DNA from: Streptococcus parapneumoniae
GTDB lineage: Bacteria > Bacillota > Bacilli > Lactobacillales > Streptococcaceae
DNA length: 64,000 nucleotides
Assembly: GCF_037076355.1 (NCBI RefSeq)
Contig: NZ_AP026968.1
Coordinates: 450,501-514,500 of the forward strand
Direction of reading: 5' to 3'
This document shows positions 8,740-16,246 of this stretch, one piece after another. Below the pieces are notes generated by a model. The model did not search any database and was not told where the DNA came from. It was given only the letters and a program-made list of their open reading frames with translations. A program made the position numbers and the translations under genes. Each line of letters opens with the position of its first letter. Positions within the stretch are counted from its first letter, which is position 1.

Positions 8740-9057
8740 ATGGCTAAAGTAACAATTATGTTAGCATGTGCAGCAGGTATGAGTACAAGTCTGCTAGTGA
8801 CAAAGATGCAAAAGGCAGCAGAAGATAAGGGGTTGGATGCAGAAATTTTTGCAGTTCCTGCTCCTGAAGCAGAAGAAATTGTAGCAACAAAAGAAGTGAA
8901 TGTGTTGCTTTTAGGCCCTCAAGTTCGCTATTTACTAGGGGATTTTCAAGAAAAATTAAAAGATAGACAGATTCCTGTGGCGGTTATTCCGATGACAGAT
9001 TACGGAATGATGAATGGTTCTAAAGTCTTAGATTTAGCTGAAAGTTTATTAGACTAA
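8740..9057 (+). CDS. PTS sugar transporter subunit IIB, lactose/cellobiose family
   Basis: A 105-aa cytoplasmic phosphocarrier. The phosphorylated cysteine is Cys10 in IMLACAAGMSTSLL, the standard P-loop of the lactose/chitobiose IIB family. It passes phosphate from IIA to the incoming sugar at IIC. Neighbouring IIA and IIC genes complete a three-protein permease. The substrate is not determined by sequence; the adjacent sulfatase suggests a sulfated sugar. Confidence 0.93.
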   Translation: MAKVTIMLACAAGMSTSLLVTKMQKAAEDKGLDAEIFAVPAPEAEEIVATKEVNVLLLGPQVRYLLGDFQEKLKDRQIPVAVIPMTDYGMMNGSKVLDLAESLLD

Positions 9058-9073
9058 GATTGAGGAGAATGCT

Positions 9074-9391
9074 ATGAATGAAAGTAATTTAGAATCTGTA
9101 ATGGGGCTAATTATGTATGGTGGGGAAGCCAAAAGTAATGCTATGGAGGCTATTCAGGCAGCAAAAAAAGGTGATTTCTCAAAAGCCAATCAAAGATTAG
9201 CTGATGCGAATGCTGCCTTACTACAGGCGCATAAGGCTCAAACAGAAATGTTGACAAGAGAGGCACAGGGGGAAGAAACTTCAATTAGCCTCTTGATGGT
9301 ACACGCGCAAGATCATTTAATGACGAGTCTGACCTTTGTTGACTTAGCAAAAGAAGTGGTAGAAGTGTACAAACGATTTGAAAAAAATTAG
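9074..9391 (+). CDS. PTS sugar transporter subunit IIA, lactose/cellobiose family
   Basis: A 105-aa all-helical phosphocarrier of the LacF/ChbA type. The phosphorylated histidine is His77 in LLMVHAQDHLMT. The family motif GLIMYGGEAKS near the N-terminus is present. It receives phosphate from HPr and donates it to IIB. It lies 16 bases after IIB and 9 bases before IIC, with a GAGGAG ribosome-binding site. Confidence 0.93.
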   Translation: MNESNLESVMGLIMYGGEAKSNAMEAIQAAKKGDFSKANQRLADANAALLQAHKAQTEMLTREAQGEETSISLLMVHAQDHLMTSLTFVDLAKEVVEVYKRFEKN

Positions 9392-9400
9392 GAGTTTGGT

Positions 9401-10756
9401 ATGAATACAATGTTGGATAAAATGCAAGAAAAACTTTCTCCAATTGCAATGAAAGTTGGGAATCAGAAGTTTTTAGTTGCTTTACGTGATTCATTTGTGG
9501 GGACTATGCCTGTTATTATGACAGGTTCCATTGCTTTGTTATTAAATGCTTTTCTAGTGGATTTACCACAACAATTTCACCTAGAAAGTATTACGAAAAC
9601 TTTTCAGTGGCTTGTTGACATCAATAATTTGGTATTCAAGGGAAGTATACCAATTGTTTCCTTGTTGTTCATCTATTGCTTGGGAGTGAATATCGCTAAG
9701 ATTTACAAGGTTGATACAGTTTCTGCTGGTTTGGTATCACTTGCCTCGTTTGTCATTTCAATTGGAAGTACAGTTACAAAGAGTTTCCCTTTGGCAAATG
9801 TAGGAGATGTGAAATTAGATCAAATCTTACAAGGAATTGATAATCTAGCATTTGATGGTAAAAATCTGATGGTAACTATTGGGAATGTGATTCCAGGAAA
9901 CCATATCAATGCCAGAGGCTACTTTACAGCCATGATGATTGGATTTTTAGCCTCTATTATTTTCTGTAAAGTGATGAAAAAGAACTGGGTAATCAAGTTA
10001 CCAGATTCAGTTCCTCCTGCGATTGCTAAGCCGTTCACTTCTATCATTCCAGGATTTATGGCGATGTATATAGTAGCCATCTTGACTTATGTTTTCCATT
10101 TACTTAGCAATGACTTATTGATTGATTGGGTTTACAAGGTGTTACAAACGCCATTACTAGGTTTGTCTCAAAGTTTCTTTGCAGTTATTCTGATGATCTT
10201 TTTGAATAAGTTATTCTGGTTTTTTGGTCTCCATGGAGGAAATGTATTGGCTCCCATCATGGAAGGGCTATTTGGAGTTGCTATGTTAGCGAACTTGGAT
10301 GCTTTCCAAAAAGGTGAACCGATTCCTTATATATGGACAAGTGGATCTTTTGGGGCGTTTGTCTGGTTTGGAGGATTAGGATTAGTACTTGCTATTTTAA
10401 TTTTTTCAAGAAATAGTCATTATCGAAAAGTTGCCAAACTTGGTCTAGCACCAGTTCTGTTTAATATTGGCGAGCCGGTCAATTATGGTTTACCAGTTGT
10501 CTTGAATCCTTTGCTATTTATACCATTTGTACTTAGCCCAGTCTTCATGGCAACGGTAGCTTACTGGGCAACAAGCTGGGGTCTTGTTTCACCTGTTACA
10601 CAAAATGTTACTTGGGTAATGCCACCAATTTTATATGGTTTCTTCTCTACAGCATTTGATTGGCGTGCCATCATCTTATCAGTTGTTTGTTTGATTATTA
10701 GTGTCTTGACGTATTTCCCATTTGTGAAAATGGCAGATAAAACTGAATTGAGTTAA
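9401..10756 (+). CDS. PTS sugar transporter subunit IIC, lactose/cellobiose family
   Basis: A 451-aa integral membrane permease of the CelB/LacE group with about ten hydrophobic segments. Typical features are an N-terminal LRDSFVGTMPVIMTGS, the loop FFGLHGGNVLAPIM and the conserved FNIGEPVNYGLPVVLNP. It translocates and phosphorylates the sugar together with IIB and IIA. It is followed by 322 bp of non-coding DNA containing a RUP, so the sulfatase genes may be read through from here or have their own promoter. Confidence 0.93.
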   Translation: MNTMLDKMQEKLSPIAMKVGNQKFLVALRDSFVGTMPVIMTGSIALLLNAFLVDLPQQFHLESITKTFQWLVDINNLVFKGSIPIVSLLFIYCLGVNIAKIYKVDTVSAGLVSLASFVISIGSTVTKSFPLANVGDVKLDQILQGIDNLAFDGKNLMVTIGNVIPGNHINARGYFTAMMIGFLASIIFCKVMKKNWVIKLPDSVPPAIAKPFTSIIPGFMAMYIVAILTYVFHLLSNDLLIDWVYKVLQTPLLGLSQSFFAVILMIFLNKLFWFFGLHGGNVLAPIMEGLFGVAMLANLDAFQKGEPIPYIWTSGSFGAFVWFGGLGLVLAILIFSRNSHYRKVAKLGLAPVLFNIGEPVNYGLPVVLNPLLFIPFVLSPVFMATVAYWATSWGLVSPVTQNVTWVMPPILYGFFSTAFDWRAIILSVVCLIISVLTYFPFVKMADKTELS

Positions 10757-10861
10757 TGGTCTTACTTACGTTTTTTGTGATAAAATAGAAATAGATTACG
10801 TGTAAGATGAGTTAGGTGTAGGATTTCTTATCTCCACTAAAATTGTTATTAGACAAAGGTT

Positions 10862-10968
10862 TATAGTCTGTTGAAGTTAGAATAGTACACTGTAACTTCT
10901 AAAACAGTGCTAGAAAATGATTTGAATTTCCTAATCGATTTAGTCATATTTTAGTTCATTTTTCTATA
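10862..10968. repeat. RUP element
   Basis: The second 107-bp RUP, bounded by TATA at both ends and carrying AATAGTACACTGTAACTTC and GATTTGAATTTCC, closely similar to the copy at 2764-2870. It splits the gap between the PTS IIC gene and the sulfatase gene (10757-11078). The rest of that gap shows only a weak inverted repeat (TCTTACTTACG / ACGTGTAAGA) just after the IIC stop and a ribosome-binding site (GAAAGGAG) before the sulfatase. Confidence 0.88.
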
Positions 10969-11078
10969 AAACATAACAAGAATGTTATTGCTTTATATAG
11001 AGAGATTGATATAGAAAGGGGTGCAGTAAAGGTAGATATCTTCTTGTGCCTCTTTTGCCATATTAGAAAGGAGATTTT

Positions 11079-12554
11079 ATGGTTCAGACAAAACAGCCAA
11101 ATATTATTTTGATTGTTGTAGATCAAATGAGAGCAGACGCCTTATCCTTGAATAGTAAGGATAAGCTAGTTAGCACTCCAACATTAGATATGATGGCTAG
11201 TGTAGGTTATAATTTTGAAAATGCCTATTCTCCAGTTCCTTCTTGTGTTCCTGCTAGGGCAGCTTTATTGACTGGTTTAGATCAAGATAAAAGTGGACGT
11301 GTTGGTTATCAAGATGAGGTGCCTTGGAATTTTACTAATACTCTTCCAAAAGTCTTTAAAGATATGGGTTATCAGACAGAATGTATTGGTAAGATGCATG
11401 TTTTTCCTTCCAGACAGAGACTTGGGTTTGATCATGTCTTGCTTCACGATGGGTATCTACATGTTGATAGAAAGTATGACAAGGCTTATGGAAGTCAATT
11501 TGATTATGCTAGTGACTATCTAGCCTTTTTAAAGGGTAAAGTTGGTTATGATGTTGATTTGATTGATGACGGAATGGATTGTAATTCTTGGGAAGCTAGA
11601 CCTTGGGATAAAGATGAGAAGTTACATCCAACAAACTGGGTTGTGAGTGAGTCCATTTCATTTTTACAAAGAAGAGATCCAACGGTTCCTTTTTTTCTCA
11701 AAATGTCTTTTGAAAAACCACATGCTCCATTAAATCCCCCAAAATACTATTTTGATATGTATATGGAACGCTTGCCTCAATTTCTCGATTTGCATATCGG
11801 GAATTGGGAAGTATTAGAAAAGCAAATTCCGTCTATTTATGCTTTAAGAGGGAAATTAAAGGAAGATGATCAAAGAAGAATGGTTGCTGCTTATTTTGGA
11901 TTGATTACTCATATAGACCATCAAATTAGTCGCTTTTTGACTGCCCTAAAAGAATTTCGTCATGATAAAGATACGATTATCTGGTTCGTTTCGGATCATG
12001 GGGATCAGCTTGGTGAACATTATCTGTTTAGAAAGGGATATCCTTATCAAGGAAGTATCCACATTCCTTCGTTCATTTACGATCCGGCTGGATTGATAGC
12101 TGGTAATAGGGGAACAATCAAGCAATTAGTGAAAATCCAAGATATTTTTCCTTCACTCGTGGATTTGGCAGGAGGAACTACTACAGATGAACTAGATGGA
12201 CGGAGTGTTAAGAATTTATTATTTGGACAGTATGAGGGGTGGCGAACAGAATTTCATGGTGAACATGCTTTAGGAAAAGATTCTAGTCAATATATCTTGA
12301 CAGACCAGTGGAAATTTATCTGGTTTCCTGTTCTAAATCATTATCAGTTATTTGATATGAAAAAAGATCCGCATGAAATGAATGATTTGTATCCAAGTGA
12401 AAAATACCAACCTATTGTTCGTCAGATGAAGAAAAAATTAGTAGACTTTCTTAGATATAGAGAAGAAGGTTTTGTTGTGGATGAAGAGTTAGTTCCTGTT
12501 GAACTATCTAAAATAACACCCACTCTAACGAAAACGGGGGATAGTCAATCATGA
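11079..12554 (+). CDS. cytoplasmic Cys-type sulfatase
   Basis: A 491-aa alkaline-phosphatase-fold sulfatase that hydrolyses sulfate esters. The metal-binding start is IILIVVDQMRAD (Asp15). The active-site signature is SCVPARAALLTG with Cys56, which must be oxidised to formylglycine; the downstream metal site is VSDHGDQLGEH. There is no signal peptide, so it should act in the cytoplasm on an imported substrate. The final bases overlap the start of the next gene, a formylglycine-generating enzyme, by 4 (ATGA), which implies coupled translation of enzyme and activator. Substrate specificity cannot be read from sequence; a sulfated host-glycan sugar is the likely class. Confidence 0.92.
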   Translation: MVQTKQPNIILIVVDQMRADALSLNSKDKLVSTPTLDMMASVGYNFENAYSPVPSCVPARAALLTGLDQDKSGRVGYQDEVPWNFTNTLPKVFKDMGYQTECIGKMHVFPSRQRLGFDHVLLHDGYLHVDRKYDKAYGSQFDYASDYLAFLKGKVGYDVDLIDDGMDCNSWEARPWDKDEKLHPTNWVVSESISFLQRRDPTVPFFLKMSFEKPHAPLNPPKYYFDMYMERLPQFLDLHIGNWEVLEKQIPSIYALRGKLKEDDQRRMVAAYFGLITHIDHQISRFLTALKEFRHDKDTIIWFVSDHGDQLGEHYLFRKGYPYQGSIHIPSFIYDPAGLIAGNRGTIKQLVKIQDIFPSLVDLAGGTTTDELDGRSVKNLLFGQYEGWRTEFHGEHALGKDSSQYILTDQWKFIWFPVLNHYQLFDMKKDPHEMNDLYPSEKYQPIVRQMKKKLVDFLRYREEGFVVDEELVPVELSKITPTLTKTGDSQS

Positions 12555-13399
12555 AGATGAAAAAAATCAAGGGTGGGACATTTATGATGGGAACAAATTC
12601 TGAGGAGGGATTTTTAGATGATTTTGAAGGTCCTCAAGTTGCTGTTAGTGTAAAGGATTTCTCCATTGCGGATACTCCAGTTACGAATCAAGAATTTGCT
12701 CAATTTGTGAAAGAAACAGGCTATAAAACACTAGCTGAGCGACAAGAGTGGTCTTTTGTTTTTATATTGTTCGTTCCAGAGGCAGAAAGGGAGGGATATC
12801 CTCATCCTGCTGGGGCTCCGTGGTGGTTACAAGTTCCGAACGCTTGCTGGAAACATCCCTATGGTGAGAACAGTAATCTAGTGGGTTTAGAAGACCATCC
12901 AGTAGTTCATGTTGCTTTAGAAGATGCATTGGCTTTCTGTAATTGGAGCGGAATGTCTTTACCGACTGAAGCACAGTGGGAATATGCTGCTAGAGGAGGA
13001 AGACAATCTGAATATCCTTGGGGAGATACTCTTTTAGAAGGTGGATATTATCATGCCAATACTTGGCAAGGAAGATTTCCTTATGAAAATACTGGCTTAG
13101 ATGGATTTATAGGAACGGCTCCTGTCTATGAATTTTTACCTAATGATTTTGGTCTATATCAAATGATTGGGAATGTTTGGGAATGGTGTCGCAATCCGAG
13201 ATATACCTTATTAGCTAGTTTTAATGAAGATGACTATGAGTTGCCAAAATATGGGATACAAGAGGAGGAGTATGCTATCAGAGGAGGTTCCTTTTTATGT
13301 CATTGTTCTTATTGTAATCGATACCGAGTAGCTGCTAGAAATGGATGTATTTCTACTTCCACTAGTAGCCATCTAGGTTTTAGATGTTTGAAAGAATAG
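12551..13399 (+). CDS. formylglycine-generating enzyme (sulfatase activator)
   Basis: A 282-aa SUMF1/FGE-fold protein that converts the sulfatase active-site cysteine to formylglycine using oxygen and copper. The C-terminal GGSFLCHCSYCNRYRVAAR contains Cys250 and Cys255 with the spacing of the two catalytic cysteines of true FGEs, followed by HLGFRC. It is therefore an oxidase rather than a mere fold relative such as EgtB or PvdO. MGTNSEEG, TPVTNQEFAQFV, LPTEAQWEYAARGG and GNVWEWC are typical family blocks. It overlaps the sulfatase gene by 4 bases. Many Firmicutes use the radical SAM activator anSME instead. Confidence 0.92.
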   Translation: MKMKKIKGGTFMMGTNSEEGFLDDFEGPQVAVSVKDFSIADTPVTNQEFAQFVKETGYKTLAERQEWSFVFILFVPEAEREGYPHPAGAPWWLQVPNACWKHPYGENSNLVGLEDHPVVHVALEDALAFCNWSGMSLPTEAQWEYAARGGRQSEYPWGDTLLEGGYYHANTWQGRFPYENTGLDGFIGTAPVYEFLPNDFGLYQMIGNVWEWCRNPRYTLLASFNEDDYELPKYGIQEEEYAIRGGSFLCHCSYCNRYRVAARNGCISTSTSSHLGFRCLKE

Positions 13400-13413
13400 G
13401 ATGGACTTAAAAA

Positions 13414-14184
13414 GTGGTTGAGATTATTTATTTTCTAATCATTATAATAGCTAGTGGATTGGGTTCTATATCAGGCATGGGTGGTGGAATTATAATTAAG
13501 CCACTTATGGATAGTTTTGGATACCATTCGGTCAGTGATATTGCTTTTTATTCTAGTTTCTCTGTTTTTATAATGGCGATTATTTCAACAATCAAAAGAT
13601 TTTCACAAAGTAAAGAGATAAAATGGAGATTGATTTTTACGGTATCCTTTTCTTCTGTTTTAGGAGGATTTCTAGGTCATCTTATTTTTCAAGTTTTGTT
13701 ATCTCAATTATCAGTACGGCTAGTATCCATTGTTCAAATGATTTTACTATTTGTGATGCTACTTGTATCATTTGTTTTAGCAGATTTTAAAAAAACTTAT
13801 CAATTTGATAAGATAGGATTCTATATGATTTGTGGTCTTCTATTGGGCTTGATTTCTAGTTTTTTAGGGATTGGTGGTGGTCCGCTCAATGTATCTTTAT
13901 TGATGGTGTTTTTTTCTATTTCGATAAAAGAAGCAACGATGTATTCTCTTGCAATTATTTTCTTTTCCCAGCTGTCTCATTTGGCTACAATTGTTGTGGT
14001 TACAGGTTTAAATCAGTATCATTTAGCACCTGTTCCAGTTATTTTTCTTGCTTCTATATGCGGAGGGGTATTGGGGACGGTTGTATCAAAAGTCTTACCT
14101 GAAAATTGGGTAAGATACTGTTTTAAAGGGATGTTATTCTTTGTCATGGGAATGACTTTATATAATTTATTTCATATTTTGTAA
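13414..14184 (+). CDS. sulfite/sulfate exporter, TauE/SafE (TSUP) family
   Basis: A 256-aa membrane protein with about eight hydrophobic segments and the two TSUP half-repeats marked by SGMGGGIIIKPLM near the N-terminus and FLGIGGGPLNVSLLM in the middle. Family members move sulfite, sulfoacetate and other sulfur oxyanions. Placed 14 bases after the FGE gene, it most plausibly exports the sulfate released by the sulfatase; this is inference. The start is GTG at 13414 after AGGATGG; the nearby ATG at 13401 stops after three codons. Confidence 0.87.
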   Translation: MVEIIYFLIIIIASGLGSISGMGGGIIIKPLMDSFGYHSVSDIAFYSSFSVFIMAIISTIKRFSQSKEIKWRLIFTVSFSSVLGGFLGHLIFQVLLSQLSVRLVSIVQMILLFVMLLVSFVLADFKKTYQFDKIGFYMICGLLLGLISSFLGIGGGPLNVSLLMVFFSISIKEATMYSLAIIFFSQLSHLATIVVVTGLNQYHLAPVPVIFLASICGGVLGTVVSKVLPENWVRYCFKGMLFFVMGMTLYNLFHIL

Positions 14185-14246
14185 GGTCAGTGTGAAAATA
14201 TTTAAATAGACTTCCTGTAAAAACTGGATTTAACGCCCTCCATTTG

Positions 14247-14748
14247 TCAAATTAAGCTAGACAGTCTTACCAACTCAGAAAATACCTGATGAGGTGTTTG
14301 GTATCCAAGGGATTTAGGTGGGATGTGATTTCTTGAGGCTGGGAAAAAAGTCTTTAAAATTAAAAAACGTATAATATCAGGTGTTGAAAACTTTGATACT
14401 ATGCGTTTTATTGTGGGAATATTTATTTCATTTTCTCCTGAAATTGAGTTTTTGCCCAGCCTAAAATTCTTGACTGACTTCGTTGAAGTCTGTCTGCTTT
14501 GGCAAGTCATGACACCTTAAAAGTCTATTTGAATGTTCGTTGAGACACCGCTGTCTTGGACATCCTAGATTCGCAAAAAAGCTCTCACTATCGTGCTGAT
14601 TGGAAATATCTTTCCATTTTGAAAACTCTTTTCCACAGTCAAATGTAATAGATTTAAAGAGGTTCACTAGAAATTGTGCTAGCCACCCTTGGATGGATTC
14701 TGCCACATCCTTTGCCTTACGACTCTTGGTCTTCAAACTGACAATCAA
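14247..14748 (-). pseudogene. IS30-family transposase remnant
   Basis: Minus-strand fragments of one IS30-type transposase in different frames: VSLKTKSRKAKDVAESIQGW, then ITFDCGKEFSKWKDISNQ and LNEHSNRLLR (the part with the final DDE glutamate), then PPKSLGYQTPHQVF at the C-terminus. The frame is broken near 14470-14510 and again by a 127-bp inserted element (14336-14462). The N-terminal third is missing. It cannot make an active enzyme. Confidence 0.88.
14336..14462. repeat. 127-bp element with inverted ends, inside IS30 remnant
   Basis: AGGCTGGGAAAAAAGTC at the left end is nearly the reverse complement of the right end (ATTGAGTTTTTGCCCAGCCT). The interior is AT-rich with no gene. It interrupts the transposase between the codons for the SV and SRN segments. 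Its ends differ from RUP, so it is a separate small mobile or intergenic repeat that I cannot name. Confidence 0.6.
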
Positions 14749-14749
14749 T

Positions 14750-14870
14750 TGACTATACCTGTTCGCTCACAAATAGGAGAGAACTTTTTACGAAAATCTA
14801 ATGAATATGCCATAAGAACATTATACCGCAACGTGTACTATTTTTGGTTCATTTTACTACAGAAACTATT
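14750..14870 (-). pseudogene. IS630-Spn1 5' fragment
   Basis: On the minus strand, ATG at 14811-14813 begins MAYSLDFRKK followed by CERTG, the start of the IS630-Spn1 transposase. It is preceded by its leader with a TATAAT-like -10 and the terminal sequence TAGTAAAATGAACC. The reading frame ends within about 20 codons, where it joins the IS30 remnant. It is a broken end of the insertion sequence. Confidence 0.8.
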
Positions 14871-14912
14871 GAAGCACCTGTACGAAAATATATCATGAAA
14901 AAGAGGAGATAG
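14871..14912 (+). pseudogene. fragment of a GNAT acetyltransferase 3' end
   Basis: These 42 bases match the last 42 bases of the GNAT gene (6081-6122) with five differences and encode EAPVRKYIMKKRR and a stop. The IS630 fragment abuts directly upstream. It is either the right-hand copy of a duplication made when the sulfatase locus inserted, or the tail of a lost paralogue. About 180 bases without a gene follow, up to the susR start. Confidence 0.8.
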
Positions 14913-15043
14913 AAGCAAACAAAGTCTTTTCATGTGGTAGGTAGATTCCTATATATGAAAATTGAAGGGATTTTAGAAAGCTGATTGGAGTGATTTTATC
15001 CATGATGGTAAAAAGGGTCTGGATAAAAATGATTGAGAAATAG

Positions 15044-15072
15044 TTGCTAAAAAAGCGTTTGCATGATACTAT
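15044..15072 (+). promoter_or_regulatory. promoter of susR
   Basis: TTGCTA (15044-15049), a 17-bp spacer and TACTAT (15067-15072). The spacer contains AAGCGTTTGCA, similar to LacI/CcpA half sites, so autoregulation or catabolite control is possible. The susR ribosome-binding site AAAGGAGGTGAT starts a few bases downstream, so the leader is very short. Confidence 0.6.
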
Positions 15073-15093
15073 ATATTGAAAGGAGGTGATAAT

Positions 15094-16095
15094 ATGGTAG
15101 AACAAAGAAAATCAATTACCATGAAAGATGTTGCTTTAGAAGCAGGAGTTAGTGTTGGAACAGTTTCACGTGTGATTAATAAAGAAAAAGGTATTAAAGA
15201 AATAACTTTGAAAAAAGTGGAACAAGCAATTAAAACCTTGAATTACATTCCAGATTACTACGCTAGAGGAATGAAAAAAAATCGAACAGAAACGATTGCA
15301 ATCATTGTACCAAGTATCTGGCATCCCTTCTTTTCAGAATTTGCTATGCATGTGGAAAATGAAGTCTATAAGAGGAATAATAAATTACTCTTATGTTCTA
15401 TAAATGGTACAAATAGAGAGCAAGACTATCTGGAGATGTTGCGTCATAATAAAGTTGATGGAGTGGTTGCTATTACCTATAGTCCAATTGAACATTACCT
15501 GTCGTCAGGAATTCCCTTTGTCAGTATTGACCGTACATACTCAGATATTGCCATTCCTTGTGTTTCATCAGATAATGATGCAGGTGGAAGAGAAGCAGCT
15601 AAACAACTAATTAGTAAAGGATGTCAGCATTTAGCCTTTGTGGGCGGACATAATACAACCATTAATGAAACCAAACGTCGTAGAATTTCCTTTGAAAAGT
15701 ATGTCCAAGAGCATAAAATACCTCTTAGTATTTTTGATTTGGATGAGACAGTTACTGACTATCATGGGAAGCTAGAGAGTTTCTTGGAAGAAAATTCTTC
15801 TATAGATGGAATTTTTACAATTAACGACTTTACAGCTTTAGATGTTATTGATATACTAGAAAAAAATGGCAAACATATTCCTCATGATGTCCAAATTATT
15901 GGATACGATGGAATTAAAATGGCTGGAGATAGAGATTATCTACTTTCAACAATTGAGCAACCCCTGGAAGAAATGGCCAAAGAAGCGGTTCGGATTTTGT
16001 TTGATATTCTTGATGGAAAGACTGTTAATTTGCAGACAATCCTACCAGTAAAATTTGTTGAAGGAAAAACAACAAAAAATGAAAATAAGTCTTGA
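15094..16095 (+). CDS. susR: LacI family regulator of sucrose uptake
   Basis: A 333-aa LacI/GalR repressor. Residues about 8-55 form the helix-turn-helix (ITMKDVALEAGVSVGTVSRVINKEKG), followed by the hinge helix YIPDYYARGMKKNRT and a periplasmic-binding-protein-like sensor domain. It precedes two ABC permeases, a solute-binding lipoprotein and a GH32 hydrolase, the arrangement of the pneumococcal sus locus. ATG at 15094 follows a full-length Shine-Dalgarno sequence; an upstream in-frame TTG at 15076 would lie inside or before that site. The operators TGAAACGTTTCA downstream are its probable targets. Confidence 0.92.
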   Translation: MVEQRKSITMKDVALEAGVSVGTVSRVINKEKGIKEITLKKVEQAIKTLNYIPDYYARGMKKNRTETIAIIVPSIWHPFFSEFAMHVENEVYKRNNKLLLCSINGTNREQDYLEMLRHNKVDGVVAITYSPIEHYLSSGIPFVSIDRTYSDIAIPCVSSDNDAGGREAAKQLISKGCQHLAFVGGHNTTINETKRRRISFEKYVQEHKIPLSIFDLDETVTDYHGKLESFLEENSSIDGIFTINDFTALDVIDILEKNGKHIPHDVQIIGYDGIKMAGDRDYLLSTIEQPLEEMAKEAVRILFDILDGKTVNLQTILPVKFVEGKTTKNENKS

Positions 16096-16232
16096 CAGAA
16101 AGCGCTATCAATGATAGAATGAATTCAGATAAAAAAAGATTTATTTTTTAAAGAAAAAATGAAACGTTTCAAAAATAAAATAAATAGACAGCGCCAAGCG
16201 CTATCTTTTCTAGGTAAAAATGAAACGTTTCA
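16092..16232 (+). promoter_or_regulatory. sus operon promoter and twin operators
   Basis: Promoter: TTGACA (16092-16097), 17-bp spacer, TAGAAT (16115-16120), starting inside the end of susR. Two identical perfect palindromes TGAAACGTTTCA lie at 16160-16171 and 16221-16232, 61 bp apart centre to centre. Two AAGCGCTATC motifs occur at about 16100 (inside the spacer) and 16196. The arrangement suggests repression by looping or roadblock through SusR, possibly with CcpA. The second palindrome is 14 bases before the susT1 start. Confidence 0.8.
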
Positions 16233-16246
16233 AAAAGGAGGTTGCT

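Noticed and set aside
14336..14462. Third RUP element
   Set aside because: It is 127 bp rather than 107 and lacks the RUP ends and the GATTTGAATTTCC signature.
14461..14748. Possible intact 95-aa gene on the minus strand
   Set aside because: Its residues are the internal part of an IS30 transposase with frame breaks on both sides, so it is a remnant, not a gene.
14689..14898. 69-aa open frame on the plus strand across IS debris
   Set aside because: It runs antisense to IS30 and IS630 fragments and its protein resembles nothing; the minus strand explains the sequence.
16220..16246. Upstream ATG for susT1
   Set aside because: It lies within the operator palindrome, and the strong ribosome-binding site belongs to ATG 16247.
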